Part shown: piece by piece, positions 28,901 through 36,614 of the stretch
Layout of the letters: the number at the start of each line of letters is the position of its first letter
Numbering within the stretch: the stretch's first letter is position 1
Source of the DNA: Microbacterium sp. K24
GTDB lineage: Bacteria > Actinomycetota > Actinomycetes > Actinomycetales > Microbacteriaceae
Assembly: GCF_004794465.1 (NCBI RefSeq)
Contig: NZ_SSDJ01000111.1
Span: 27,290-91,289, forward strand
Direction: 5' to 3'
Length of the DNA stretch: 64,000 nucleotides
Notes under the pieces: model-generated
Told to the model about the DNA's origin: nothing
Database searches by the model: none
Seen by the model: the letters and a program-made list of their open reading frames with translations, nothing else
Translations under genes and position numbers: made by a program

Positions 28901-29903
28901 CACCCTGCAGACGCAGCTCTCCGACCGCGCGCGCAGCAGCGTGGCACGGTCGATCGCCGCCCCGCCGCGCGGTCCGCGCGGCGCACGGGATGCCGCCTCC
29001 GCGGTGGCCGCCGCGACGAGCACCGGATCGATCGAGAAGGCGGGCCTGACGTCGTGGTCGTTCGGCGAGCTCCCCGAGGTGCTCGACACCCGAGTCTCGG
29101 GCGGCGTCGTGCGCGGGTATCCCGCGATCGTCGATCAGGGCAAGACGGTCTCCGTGCGGGTCGAGTCGACAGCGGATGCCGCCGCCGCGGCGACCCGTGC
29201 CGGAGTGCTGCGGCTCGTGCTGCTGGGGGTTCCGACCCCGTCGTCGTACGTGCAGGAGCACCTCACCAGTCAGGAGAAGCTCGCCCTCGCCGCGTCTCCC
29301 TATCAATCCGCGGCGGCACTGATCGAGGACTGCCGCGCCGCGGTCGCACGACGCGTGATTGATGCGTCGACAGGCGGAACGGGGATCGTGCGCAGCGAGG
29401 CGGAGTTCACCCGGGTGCGCGATGCCGTCTCGTCCTCCCTCGTCGACGACCTGTTCGCGTGCGTCTCGCTCGTCGCCCGCATCCTGACCAAGTCGCGAGA
29501 GGTCGAGCGCGGGATCAAGGCGCAGAACTCGCTCGCCCTGCTCGGCCCGCTGAACGACATCCGCACGCAGCTCTCGGGTCTGCTGCATCCGGGCTTCGTC
29601 TCGGCCGCGGGCGTCGAGCGGCTCGCGCACTTCCCCCGGTATCTCGAGGGGATGATCGACCGCCTCAAGACCCTGACGACCGAGCCGGGCAAGGACCGCG
29701 CCCGCATGACGGAGTTCGAGCGCATGGCCACGGCCTTCGAAGACGCGGGCGGAACGATCCCGCTCCCCGCCGACGCCCCTCCGCCCCTGGTCGAGGTGCG
29801 CTGGCTGCTCGAGGAGTACCGGATCAGCGTGTTCGCGCAGCGTCTCGGCACCGCGCAGCCCGTCTCGCCGCAGCGGATCATGAAAGCCCTCGTCGGCCGC
29901 TGA
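25992..29903 (+). CDS. hrpA: ATP-dependent RNA helicase HrpA (DEAH box)
   Basis: The 1303-residue protein is a full-length HrpA. The N-terminal helicase core has Walker A GATGSGKTT (37-45), DEAH at 131-134 (IIDEAHERSLNVDF), motif III SAT in ITSATIDPESF, and NVAETSLTVPGIRYVIDTG and QRAGRAGRT in the second RecA domain. A winged-helix/ratchet and OB-like part follow, then the long DUF3418 C-terminal region. In E. coli HrpA rescues stalled ribosomes by acting on mRNA. Residues about 552-561 are encoded by a REP-like palindrome that inserts a Gly/Ser/Pro-rich linker; the frame is kept. GGAGGG lies just before the ATG. Confidence 0.95.
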   Translation: MSATLPVIVYPPELPVSAAREEIADAIRDNQVVIVAGATGSGKTTQLPKIALELGRERIAHTQPRRLAARTIAERVAEELQVELGTLVGYKVRFTDKVSDETRIALMTDGILLNEIHRDRLLTRYDTIIIDEAHERSLNVDFLIGYLVRILPERPDLKVIITSATIDPESFAKHFAPAGGDPAPIIEVSGRTYPVEIRYRAQTEETEEEDEVSAIVAALRELDREEPGDVLVFLPGEAEIRDAADAVRGAYAKDRSPTEVLPLYGRLSAAEQHRVFERSRVAGVRRRVVLATNVAETSLTVPGIRYVIDTGTARISRYSNRSKVQQLPIEAISQASANQRAGRAGRTSDGIAIRLYSEEDFDRRPEFTEPEILRTSLASVILQMLSLGFGDITAFPFLTPPDSRGVKAAFDLLTELGAVEPSRRDDSPHLTRVGRDISRMPIDPRFARMLIEAGRHGVTNDVLPIVSGLTIQDVRERPEERREAADRLHARFVDPTSDFLTLLNLWNHLREQQRELGSSAFRRLCRSEHLNYVRVREWFDVHRQLRTLVKTTGPSSGSGTPQGAPDPDAIHRALLSGLLSQIGILDERTAPAGKAHSPAKEAKGRRIAEYRGARGIRFSIFPGSGLRKKSPQAVMAAEIVETSRTFARTVAAIDPAWAEPLAGDLAKRQVTEPHWSKDAGAAVAFEKVTLFGVEIIPRRRVQFARIDRAASRELFVRHALVEGEWDPSRIDKRVSAFWRSNGELRKRLEKLEERERRRDILAGDEAVFRFYDERIPAEVFDVRSFEAWWREALQKTPKLLVMREGDLLDDEARADQSEFPTRWTQGDQVLGLAYRFEPGADDDGVSVVVPLPLLAQIEDRGFDWQVPGLRAELVTGLLRALPKAIRRHVVPAADWAEKFGAELADQGPENHGGLPPRSLKEALARLIQPLANQLVAASDFEDDRVPAHLRMNFRAVDERGRVAGSNRDLRTLQTQLSDRARSSVARSIAAPPRGPRGARDAASAVAAATSTGSIEKAGLTSWSFGELPEVLDTRVSGGVVRGYPAIVDQGKTVSVRVESTADAAAAATRAGVLRLVLLGVPTPSSYVQEHLTSQEKLALAASPYQSAAALIEDCRAAVARRVIDASTGGTGIVRSEAEFTRVRDAVSSSLVDDLFACVSLVARILTKSREVERGIKAQNSLALLGPLNDIRTQLSGLLHPGFVSAAGVERLAHFPRYLEGMIDRLKTLTTEPGKDRARMTEFERMATAFEDAGGTIPLPADAPPPLVEVRWLLEEYRISVFAQRLGTAQPVSPQRIMKALVGR
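27647..27673. repeat. REP-like imperfect palindrome inside hrpA
   Basis: The 27-base stretch starts GGGCCCTTCGTCAGGC and ends TCAGGGACCCC. It is an imperfect palindrome (GGGCCCT against the complement of AGGGACCCC). From memory, very similar CCCTTCG-AGGCTCAGGGACC elements are dispersed in many Microbacteriaceae genomes. Here it lies in frame and codes for TGPSSGSGTPQ. Confidence 0.5.
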
Positions 29904-29917
29904 GGAACGCACGCGGG

Positions 29918-29923
29918 TAGCCT
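29918..29923 (+). promoter_or_regulatory. -10 element of the alcohol dehydrogenase gene
   Basis: TAGCCT lies seven bases (GGATCGC) before the ATG at 29931 and 14 bases after the hrpA stop. Confidence 0.45.
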
Positions 29924-29930
29924 GGATCGC

Positions 29931-30875
29931 ATGGCACGCGCGATCGTCTACACCGAGTTCGGATCCCCCGCAGTCCTGCACGAGATCGAGATCCCCGACC
30001 CCGTCGCCGCGCGCGGCGAGGCCGTGGTGCGGATCGAAGCCGCGGGCGTGAACCCCATCGACGCGAAGCTGCGCGCGCGCAAGCGCCCGTCACCCGACAT
30101 CACCGAGCCGCGGCCGATCGGATTCGACGGCGCGGGCGTGGTCGAATCCCTCGGTGACGGCGTGGACGACCTCGCGGTCGGCGACCGGGTCGCCATCCGC
30201 GACGCCCGCGGGACCTACGCCTCAGCGCTGGCCGTCGAGGCGGAGAAGCTCGCGAAACTCCCGGATGCCGTCACGGCCGCCGAGGGCGCGGCGATCGGCA
30301 TCCCGGCGGGCACCGCCTACCAGGCGCTGCGGTCGCTCGGCGTGACCGAGGGCGACGTGCTGCTGATCCACGCCGGATCCGGCTCGGTGGGGCAGTTCGC
30401 CGTACAGTTCGCCGTGGCATGGGGGGCGACCGTGATCGCCACCGCGAGCCCGGCCCGCCACGAGCTCCTGCGCGAGCTCGGGGCGATTCCCATCTCCTAC
30501 GACGAAGGACTCCTGGAGCGCGTGAAGGATGCCGCGCCCGCCCCCGTCACCGTCGTGCTGGACGGCGCCGGCACCGACGAGGCGATCGAGACATCGCTCG
30601 CCCTCGTGGAGGACCGCGACCGCATCGCGACCATCGTGCGCGGCCCGGATGCAGCGTCGTTCGGCATCCGCGCGTTCTCTGGCGGTTCGCCCGTGCCGCT
30701 CACCGAAGAGGAGCTCGCCTGGCGCGCTGAGGCGCTGCCGAAGACCGTCGAGCTCCTCGCATCCGGCGACTTCACGATCGAGCTCGGACCTCAGCTCCCG
30801 CTCGCCGAAGCGGCGCAGGCCCATGAGCTCATGGAATCCGGCGCCGCTTCGGGGAAGATCATCCTCGTCCCGTAG
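29931..30875 (+). CDS. Zinc-free medium-chain alcohol dehydrogenase / quinone oxidoreductase family
   Basis: The 314-residue protein is an NADPH:quinone-oxidoreductase-type MDR enzyme. It starts ARAIVYTEFGSPAVLHEIEI, has AAGVNPIDAKLRARK in the catalytic half, and the nucleotide loop LLIHAGSGSVGQFAVQFAV. The Cys and His zinc ligands of classical alcohol dehydrogenases are absent. It would reduce quinones or enals using NADPH. Its stop abuts the convergent nucleoside hydrolase stop with no gap, so neither gene has an obvious separate terminator. Confidence 0.9.
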   Translation: MARAIVYTEFGSPAVLHEIEIPDPVAARGEAVVRIEAAGVNPIDAKLRARKRPSPDITEPRPIGFDGAGVVESLGDGVDDLAVGDRVAIRDARGTYASALAVEAEKLAKLPDAVTAAEGAAIGIPAGTAYQALRSLGVTEGDVLLIHAGSGSVGQFAVQFAVAWGATVIATASPARHELLRELGAIPISYDEGLLERVKDAAPAPVTVVLDGAGTDEAIETSLALVEDRDRIATIVRGPDAASFGIRAFSGGSPVPLTEEELAWRAEALPKTVELLASGDFTIELGPQLPLAEAAQAHELMESGAASGKIILVP

Positions 30876-31769
30876 TCACACCCGCCCCGCCCTCGCGGCG
30901 GCGCTGATGCCCGCGACGATCGCCTCCGAGACCGCGTCGGCATCGAGTCCGGTCACGATCCTCGTGCGGCCGTCACCGGCGTGGAATCGGCTGATGCCCT
31001 CCTCGTCGCCGTCGCGGGCGATCTCGACATGGCCCTCCGGCGAGTAGGTGAAGGATTCCGGCTGCGTCAGGGTGAGCACCGTGACGGGGTCGTGCGGAAC
31101 ATTCCACTCGGTGCCCCAGAACTCCCACCACTGCGTGATCTCGGCCTCGATCACTCGACCGAGCTCGCCGGCAGCACTCATGCGCGTCAGCGCGTCGCGG
31201 CGCATGGTGATGAGGCGGGTGACGTCCAGCCCCGACACCGTCGTCGGGATGCCGGCGCCGAAGACGATCGCGGCCGCCTCGGCGTCGCTGCGGAGGTTGT
31301 GCTCGGGCTCCTCGTCGGCGAACGAGCCGCCCATGATCCACAGGTGGCGGACGGCGGCAGCGAATCGCGGATCGCGGGCGATCGCCGCGGCGATGTTCGT
31401 CAACGGCCCGATGGCCATCACGTCGACCGTGCCCGGCGCCGCGCAGACCGTCTCGACGAGATGACTCACGGCGTCCGTGCCATCGAGCGCGTGACCATCG
31501 AGCCCGTCGTACAGCTTCCCTTCGTGACCCGCCCACCAGACATCGCGCCCGGACAGCGTCGTCGACTCCCCGGAGTGCACCGGGATCGTCGTGCCGGCGA
31601 TCTCGGCGATGCGCTTGGTCATACGTCCGCGCAGAGCGGTGTCTCCGTAGACGGTGGTGACGCCGAGGAGTTCGATGCTCGGCGAACCGAGGATCAGTGC
31701 CAGGGCCATCAGGTCGTCGACATCGGTACCGATGTCGGTGTCGAGGATGACGCGGTGGACTGCAGACAT
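30876..31769 (-). CDS. Inosine-uridine-preferring nucleoside hydrolase
   Basis: The 297-residue protein hydrolyses ribonucleosides to ribose and base. The calcium-binding N-terminal cluster ILDTDIGTDVDDLMAL, the mid-chain AIGPLTNIAAAI and the catalytic region NVPHDPVTVLTLT are those of the IU-NH family. It lacks a signal peptide, so it acts after uptake. The ATG at 31769 is chosen because AAAGG lies ten bases upstream; the ATG 18 bases earlier has no ribosome site. It is the last gene of the four-gene importer operon starting at 34847, which suggests that the importer brings in nucleosides or a related ribosylated compound. Confidence 0.94.
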   Translation of the reverse strand: MSAVHRVILDTDIGTDVDDLMALALILGSPSIELLGVTTVYGDTALRGRMTKRIAEIAGTTIPVHSGESTTLSGRDVWWAGHEGKLYDGLDGHALDGTDAVSHLVETVCAAPGTVDVMAIGPLTNIAAAIARDPRFAAAVRHLWIMGGSFADEEPEHNLRSDAEAAAIVFGAGIPTTVSGLDVTRLITMRRDALTRMSAAGELGRVIEAEITQWWEFWGTEWNVPHDPVTVLTLTQPESFTYSPEGHVEIARDGDEEGISRFHAGDGRTRIVTGLDADAVSEAIVAGISAAARAGRV

Positions 31770-31798
31770 CTGGGGTGTGCCTTTCATGAGGTTCGGTG

Positions 31799-32662
31799 CT
31801 ACTTCAGCCCGGTCGTGCTGACGGACTGGATGAAGAACCGCTGGAACGCGAGGATGATCGCCAGCGGGATGAGGACGAGGATCATGGAGGCCGCGAACAG
31901 CACTCCGTAGTCCACCTGGAACTGCCCCTGCATGTTCGACAGGGCGACCGGGCCGAGGATGTGCTCCTCGTCGGTACCCATCAGCAGCGGCCAGACGTAC
32001 GCCTGCCACTGGAACAGGAACAGCATGAGACCGGCGCCGATCAGGGCGGGCCGCGACAGCGGCAGATAGATGCGCGTGAAGATCCCCCACCAGCCCAGAC
32101 CGTCCAATCGACCCGCTTCGACCAACTCCTCGGGGATGGCGAGGAAGAAGGTCCGCAGCAGGAAGATCGCCATCCCGTTGCCGATCCCCGGGAGGATGAG
32201 GCCGAGGAACGTGTTCTGCAGCTGCCAGTCCCGGAACATCGACGCGAGAGGGATCGCGATCGCGTCGAACGGGATCAGGAACGAGAGGATCACGACCGAG
32301 AAGAGCGCCGCCTGCCCGCGGGACCGGAAGGCCGAGAGCCCGAACGCCGCCGTCGCGCAGACGATCAGGCCGACGATCACCGTCACGACGCTCACGAAGA
32401 GGGAGTTGAGGATGGCGCGGCCGAGGTCGCTGTCGAGCAGCGCGGCGTAGTTGTCGAGCGTCGGCGTGGTGGTGAAGAACGTCTGCCACTGCAGCGGGTT
32501 GAGGTAGCTGAACGTCTCCGCGCCCGGTCGGAGCGAATTGACGAACGTCCACCAGAGCGGCACGAGGAAGGCGATGCCGACCGTGACGGCCAGCAGCGTC
32601 GACCAGATCAGCAGGACGGTGCTGCGCGAGAAACGGCGTCGGTTCGGGGTGCTCGTGGTCAC
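31799..32662 (-). CDS. ABC sugar-type permease, MalG family
   Basis: The 287-residue protein has six helices and the EAA loop ELVEAGRLDGLGWWGIFTRIYLP of MalG-type permeases; the C-terminal FQRFFIQSVSTTGLK is characteristic. With the MalF-type partner encoded upstream (4-bp overlap) it forms the translocation channel. No ATPase gene is present in this operon. As in many actinobacterial CUT1 systems, a shared MsiK-like ATPase elsewhere probably supplies energy. Confidence 0.94.
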   Translation of the reverse strand: MTTSTPNRRRFSRSTVLLIWSTLLAVTVGIAFLVPLWWTFVNSLRPGAETFSYLNPLQWQTFFTTTPTLDNYAALLDSDLGRAILNSLFVSVVTVIVGLIVCATAAFGLSAFRSRGQAALFSVVILSFLIPFDAIAIPLASMFRDWQLQNTFLGLILPGIGNGMAIFLLRTFFLAIPEELVEAGRLDGLGWWGIFTRIYLPLSRPALIGAGLMLFLFQWQAYVWPLLMGTDEEHILGPVALSNMQGQFQVDYGVLFAASMILVLIPLAIILAFQRFFIQSVSTTGLK

Positions 32663-33558
32663 GGCTGGTCCTCCGTCCTCAGCAGACGGAACTGCAGCGC
32701 GACGATCACCACGGTGATGAGCACGAGGATGACGACCTCGGCCTGCGCCTTGTTGATGTCGCCGAACGTGTATGCGCGGGTGTAGAGATCATGCATCAGC
32801 AGGTTGGTGGATCCGTTCGGTCCGCCCTTGGTCAGGATCTGCACCGGGGCGAAGACGAGGAAGTTCGACACCGTGTCCGCCACCAGCACGAAGGCCAGCG
32901 GCCGGCGCAGCAGCGGGAGCGTGATCGACCAGGTCTGCCGCCACCACGACGCCCCGTCGAGGGAGGCCGCTTCGTAATACGACGTCGGGATGTCGTTGAG
33001 GCCGGCGATGAGGAACATCATCCAGTAGCCGACGCCGATCCACGACAGCAGGATCATGATCGACAGCAGCGCCTGATACGGCGAGGTCAGGAAGGGCTGC
33101 GGAGGGATGCCGATGATCGCGAGGAACCCGTTCGCGAGTCCGTCCGGCCGGTAGATGACGCTCCAGACGACCGCCGAGACCGCGGGCGGCACGGCGATGG
33201 GGAGGATCACCATCGAGCGCCAGAACTTCGATCCGACCGCCCGCCGGGTGAAGAGCACCGCGAGGAGGAAGGCGGCCACAATCTGCAGCGGATTGATGAC
33301 GACCGCGAAGAGCAGCGTGACGGCGAGCGAGTTCTGGAAGTCGGCGTTGGTGAACAGCTCGATGTAGTTGCCGAGGCCGACGAAGGACGTGCCTCCGAGC
33401 AGGGTCGAGCGGGACAGGCTGTCGACGAGCGCGACAGCGGCCGGAGCGAGGCGCAGGAGCAGCAGGGCGACCAGAGCCGGGAGCAGGAACAGGAGCGCGA
33501 TCCCTGCGACGCTTCTGTTCCTGCTCCGTCCGAGCGTCCCGCGGACGCGGGTGCTCAT
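32659..33558 (-). CDS. ABC sugar-type permease, MalF family
   Basis: The 299-residue protein starts with a basic N-terminus followed by a helix (SVAGIALLFLLPALVALLLL), then the family loop SYYEAASLDGASWWRQTWSITLP that contacts the ATPase. The stretch LGLGNYIEL-type (SFVGLGNYIELF) after the first helix is typical of CUT1 permeases. Sequence further upstream in this frame is antisense to the binding-protein gene and is not part of it; the ATG at 33558 overlaps that gene's stop by 4 bp. Confidence 0.93.
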   Translation of the reverse strand: MSTRVRGTLGRSRNRSVAGIALLFLLPALVALLLLRLAPAAVALVDSLSRSTLLGGTSFVGLGNYIELFTNADFQNSLAVTLLFAVVINPLQIVAAFLLAVLFTRRAVGSKFWRSMVILPIAVPPAVSAVVWSVIYRPDGLANGFLAIIGIPPQPFLTSPYQALLSIMILLSWIGVGYWMMFLIAGLNDIPTSYYEAASLDGASWWRQTWSITLPLLRRPLAFVLVADTVSNFLVFAPVQILTKGGPNGSTNLLMHDLYTRAYTFGDINKAQAEVVILVLITVVIVALQFRLLRTEDQP

Positions 33559-34847
33559 TGCAGCTGGCTCCAGGCGTCTTCGATCTGCGACTGGGCCTGC
33601 TCGAGGCGTTCGGCGGGGTCGGCACCGTTGCGGATGTCCGCGAACGCCTTGTTGATGAGCGACTCGAACTGGACGTACCCCACCGACACCGGTCGGGCGA
33701 CGGCCGTGTCGTCGATCTCGGACGTGATGAGGTCCGCCACTCCAGCGCCGTGCTCGCCCGCCAGCTCCTCGAGGCCGGGCAGGTATTCCGCTGCGGCCTC
33801 CGTGTTCGCGGGGATGATCGTCGTCGCCTCGGTGGTGGCGAGGTTCCCCGCGGGGTCCAGCGCGGCGAACTCCAGGAACTCCTGCGCGGCCGCCTTGTTC
33901 TTCGACGCGGTGTTGATGCCCCACGACCAGGAGCCCGTCGGCGTCACCTCTGCTCCGCCCTCGAAGTACGGCTGCGGCGCGACGCCCCAGTCAAACGTCG
34001 CGTTCGCCGCGAACCCGCCGACGTCCCACGGTCCGCCCACGAAGAACGCGACCTTCTGATCGGTGAAGACGGCACTCGTCTGGAAACCGCCGACGCCGCG
34101 GGGCGACAGGCCGGATTCGAAGGAGTCCGCGTACCAGGACAGCGCCTTCTCCCAGCCCTTGTCTGTGACGTCGACATCGAGCATGTCCGGACCGGAGATG
34201 CCGGAGCCGCCGCCGGCGGACTCGATCAGAGGTTGCAGCTGGTAGTACGCCTCGACCTGCTCGAGAAGGAGCCCCGACTCGGCACCGGCGGCTTGTGCGG
34301 CACGCCCCGCCTCAGCCGTCTGCTCCCAGGTCCAGCGCTCCGCCGGATCGACGGAGGGGGCCTCGACGCCGGCCGCCGCCAGCAGGTCCTTGTTGTAGAA
34401 CAGCATCTGCGTCGAGTTCCAGATCGAGAGCGCGTACATCTTCCCGTCGTAGATGTTGATCTCGTACTGCGCCACCGAGGTGGCGTCCTTCGCTTCGTCC
34501 TGCAGAGCGCTCAAGTCCTCGAGGAATCCCTGCGCGGCGATCTGAGCGAGGTTCGGCTGATCGACGGCGAACACGTCGATCGTGTCGTCTTCAGCGGACA
34601 GTCGCTGCTGGAGCGTGGTGGCGTACTGGTCGAAAGGTACCTGCGAGTACTCCACGGTGATGTCGGGGTGGCCCTCTTCGAAGGCCGCGATGACCGGGGC
34701 GAAGACCTCGGGGTCCTCGGGGCCCAGCAGTCGCACGGTTCCGGAGGCGTCCTCGGAGTCCGTCGGGCCTGCGTCGGAGGTGGCGCAGCTCGACAGCGCC
34801 AGAGCGGCGACGGCCAGCCCGACGATCGCGGCGACGTGTCGCTTCAT
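33555..34847 (-). CDS. Family 1 extracellular solute-binding lipoprotein
   Basis: The 430-residue protein has a short signal peptide with lipobox LSSC (about residues 19-22) and a family 1 solute-binding domain: TVRLLGPEDPEVFAPVIAAF, then ITVEYSQVPFDQYATTLQQR and WNSTQMLFYNKDLLAAAG. It would be anchored outside the membrane and feed the MalFG-type permeases. The gene has a consensus-like promoter and ribosome site (AAGGGAGAAGAAG before the ATG). The downstream nucleoside hydrolase hints at a nucleoside or nucleoside-like ligand, but the domain itself resembles sugar binders. Confidence 0.92.
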   Translation of the reverse strand: MKRHVAAIVGLAVAALALSSCATSDAGPTDSEDASGTVRLLGPEDPEVFAPVIAAFEEGHPDITVEYSQVPFDQYATTLQQRLSAEDDTIDVFAVDQPNLAQIAAQGFLEDLSALQDEAKDATSVAQYEINIYDGKMYALSIWNSTQMLFYNKDLLAAAGVEAPSVDPAERWTWEQTAEAGRAAQAAGAESGLLLEQVEAYYQLQPLIESAGGGSGISGPDMLDVDVTDKGWEKALSWYADSFESGLSPRGVGGFQTSAVFTDQKVAFFVGGPWDVGGFAANATFDWGVAPQPYFEGGAEVTPTGSWSWGINTASKNKAAAQEFLEFAALDPAGNLATTEATTIIPANTEAAAEYLPGLEELAGEHGAGVADLITSEIDDTAVARPVSVGYVQFESLINKAFADIRNGADPAERLEQAQSQIEDAWSQLQ

Positions 34848-34875
34848 CTTCTTCTCCCTTGAATGTGCGTCTGAT

Positions 34876-34987
34876 CTATGCGGTTAGACGATGCGGTTAG
34901 ATGGACTATAGCCCGCGAAATCATCCAAATCAAGAGATGAAGACGAGACCCCGGTGCTACGCTAACCGAACTTATCTAACCGCTTAG
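34876..34987. promoter_or_regulatory. Divergent control region with four CTAACCG operator-like sites
   Basis: The binding-protein promoter on the minus strand is TTGATT (34933 to 34928), 17 bp, TATAGT (34910 to 34905). Sites with the core CTAACCG occur at 34876-34887 and 34889-34900 (both minus strand, 13 bp apart, downstream of that promoter) and at 34962-34968 and 34976-34987 (plus strand, 14 bp apart, before the LacI gene). The outermost two, CTAACCGCATAG and CTAACCGCTTAG, differ at one base and are partial palindromes with a central CG. Confidence 0.8.
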
Positions 34988-35000
34988 TGGGGAGCACCCG

Positions 35001-35999
35001 ATGGCCACCGCGAAGGACGTCGCCGACAGGGCGGGCACATCGACGGCCGTCGTCAGCTACGTGTTCAACAACGGACCGCGCGGCGTCGCACCCTCCACCC
35101 GCGAGAAGGTCCTCCTGGCGGCCACCGAGCTCAACTACCGCCCGAATGCGCTGGCGCGAGCGCTGAGCTTCGGGAAGACGCTGTCGGTCGGCCTGATCGT
35201 GCCCGACATCGCCAACAGGTTCTTCGGCGAACTGGCACGGGCGCTGGAGGAGGCCGCCGCTGCACGGGGGAACCTCCTGCTGATCGGCGACTCCGGACTC
35301 AACGTGGAGCGCGAGCGGTCGCACGTGGCGGCCTTCGTCGAGCGCCGCGTCGACTCGGTGGTCATGGTGTCGCTCTCCGACACCCCCGACCTCCGCCCCT
35401 TCACCGACGCCGGCATCCCGATCGCGGTCCTGCACCCGGTCGATCCCGGGCAGCAGGCGTCATCGATCTCGATCGACTACCGGGCCGCCGCGCAGGCGGC
35501 CACCGCCCACCTGATCGAGCACGGGTACCGCTCCATCGCGCTCCTGAACGGCCCCGACGACTCCGCGGGCTCGCGGCAGCATCGCGAGGGCTTCTTCCGC
35601 GCGATCCAGGCGCATGATCTGCCGATCGACACCGTGGAGCTGCAGACCGAGATCTCCCGCGCCCACGCCGCTCAGGTCGCCCTCGACGTGCTCGCCCGTC
35701 CCTCCCGGCCCCGCGCCTTCTACTGCTCGACGGATGAGCAGGCGCACGGCGTGATGTTCGCCTGCCACCGCCTCGGACTGACCATCCCCGACGATGTCGC
35801 CGTCACCGGGTTCGACGGCACCGAGCACTCCGCGTACACCTATCCTCCGCTCACGACCGTCCGTCAGCCGGTGATGGAGATGGCGGAGCGAGTGATCTCA
35901 CTCCTCACCGGGCACGTCGAACTCCCGGTTCACGAGATCGCACCGTTCGAGCTCGTGCTCCGGGAGTCATGCGGTCCGCACGGTGGACCGGACCGCTGA
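35001..35999 (+). CDS. LacI-family transcriptional regulator of the nucleoside-hydrolase operon
   Basis: The 332-residue protein begins with the helix-turn-helix ATAKDVADRAGTSTAVVSYV, followed by the hinge NYRPNALARALS and a ligand domain with VAVTGFDGTEHSAYTYPPLT. The wording GTSTAVVSYVFNNGPRGVA is that of the SalR/RbsR-like subgroup with a Tyr in the recognition helix. It is divergent from the importer operon, and four CTAACCG sites sit in the shared 153-bp region, so it should repress both directions. GGGGAG lies seven bases before the ATG. The effector may be ribose or a nucleoside. Confidence 0.92.
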   Translation: MATAKDVADRAGTSTAVVSYVFNNGPRGVAPSTREKVLLAATELNYRPNALARALSFGKTLSVGLIVPDIANRFFGELARALEEAAAARGNLLLIGDSGLNVERERSHVAAFVERRVDSVVMVSLSDTPDLRPFTDAGIPIAVLHPVDPGQQASSISIDYRAAAQAATAHLIEHGYRSIALLNGPDDSAGSRQHREGFFRAIQAHDLPIDTVELQTEISRAHAAQVALDVLARPSRPRAFYCSTDEQAHGVMFACHRLGLTIPDDVAVTGFDGTEHSAYTYPPLTTVRQPVMEMAERVISLLTGHVELPVHEIAPFELVLRESCGPHGGPDR

Positions 36000-36011
36000 G
36001 GCGGACGCCTC
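35998..36011. terminator. Short hairpin between convergent genes
   Basis: GAGGC-GGAC-GCCTC forms a perfect 5-bp stem, extendable to CTGAGGC/GCCTCTCAG with a one-base bulge, between the LacI stop and the end of the AhpD-like gene. Confidence 0.4.
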
Positions 36012-36614
36012 TCAGGCCGGCGCGACCGGCCGTCCGATCGACAGCATCAGGCGGTTCGCCCAGTTGAAGAACGCCGCTCCGTGGATGACGTCGGCGATCT
36101 CCAGATCGTCGAGGCCTGCCGCGCGGAGCCGGGCGATCTCGCCCTCCCCGAACGCGCTGGGCGTGTCGGTCAGGGCGACGGATGCCGCGACGACCGCGTT
36201 CCACCGCTCGCCGAGATCCGCCTCCACGCCCTCGTCGAGCAGCCGGTCGACGTCGTCGACGCGCTTGCCGTGGTGGGCTGCGAAACGGGAGTGCACCGAG
36301 GCGCAGAACACGCAGCCGTTGCGGCGGGATGCCGCCGTCGCCGCGAGTTCGCGCTCGGCTCGCGGGAGGCCCTCGGCGACGTTGTAGAAGATGTCCTTGT
36401 CGACGAGGGTGCGCGCCTTCAGGATCTCCGGGTCACGTGCGAGCAGGCGGAAGTAGTCGTTCTTCGCCCGCGCCGCATCGACGAGGCCGTCGTAGTGGCG
36501 CTCGGTGAGCTCCTCTTCCGGCAGCGGCGCGAGATGCGGCAGCCAGCCGACCTCGCCGCGCGTGAAGGCGTCCGGGTGCGGGGCGTCGTGCGTGAGCACG
36601 GTCTCGGCGGTCAT
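36012..36614 (-). CDS. AhpD-like peroxidase-domain protein (resembles TIGR04030, Avi_7169 family)
   Basis: The 200-residue protein has a carboxymuconolactone decarboxylase/AhpD fold with an intact redox motif in RRNGCVFCASVHSRFAAHHG (CxxC followed by the conserved His). In AhpD such a pair reduces a peroxiredoxin through lipoate. Members of this subfamily are found beside luciferase-like monooxygenases and dipeptide-type importers, as here, with no established substrate. The ATG at 36614 overlaps the upstream CMD gene by 4 bp. A role in detoxifying peroxide leaked by the flavin enzymes, or in processing a product, is possible; this is inference. Confidence 0.82.
   Translation of the reverse strand: MTAETVLTHDAPHPDAFTRGEVGWLPHLAPLPEEELTERHYDGLVDAARAKNDYFRLLARDPEILKARTLVDKDIFYNVAEGLPRAERELAATAASRRNGCVFCASVHSRFAAHHGKRVDDVDRLLDEGVEADLGERWNAVVAASVALTDTPSAFGEGEIARLRAAGLDDLEIADVIHGAAFFNWANRLMLSIGRPVAPA

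Noticed and set aside
27663..29981. 772-residue open frame on the minus strand opposite hrpA
   Set aside because: Shadow of the hrpA codon pattern with no domain and no start context.
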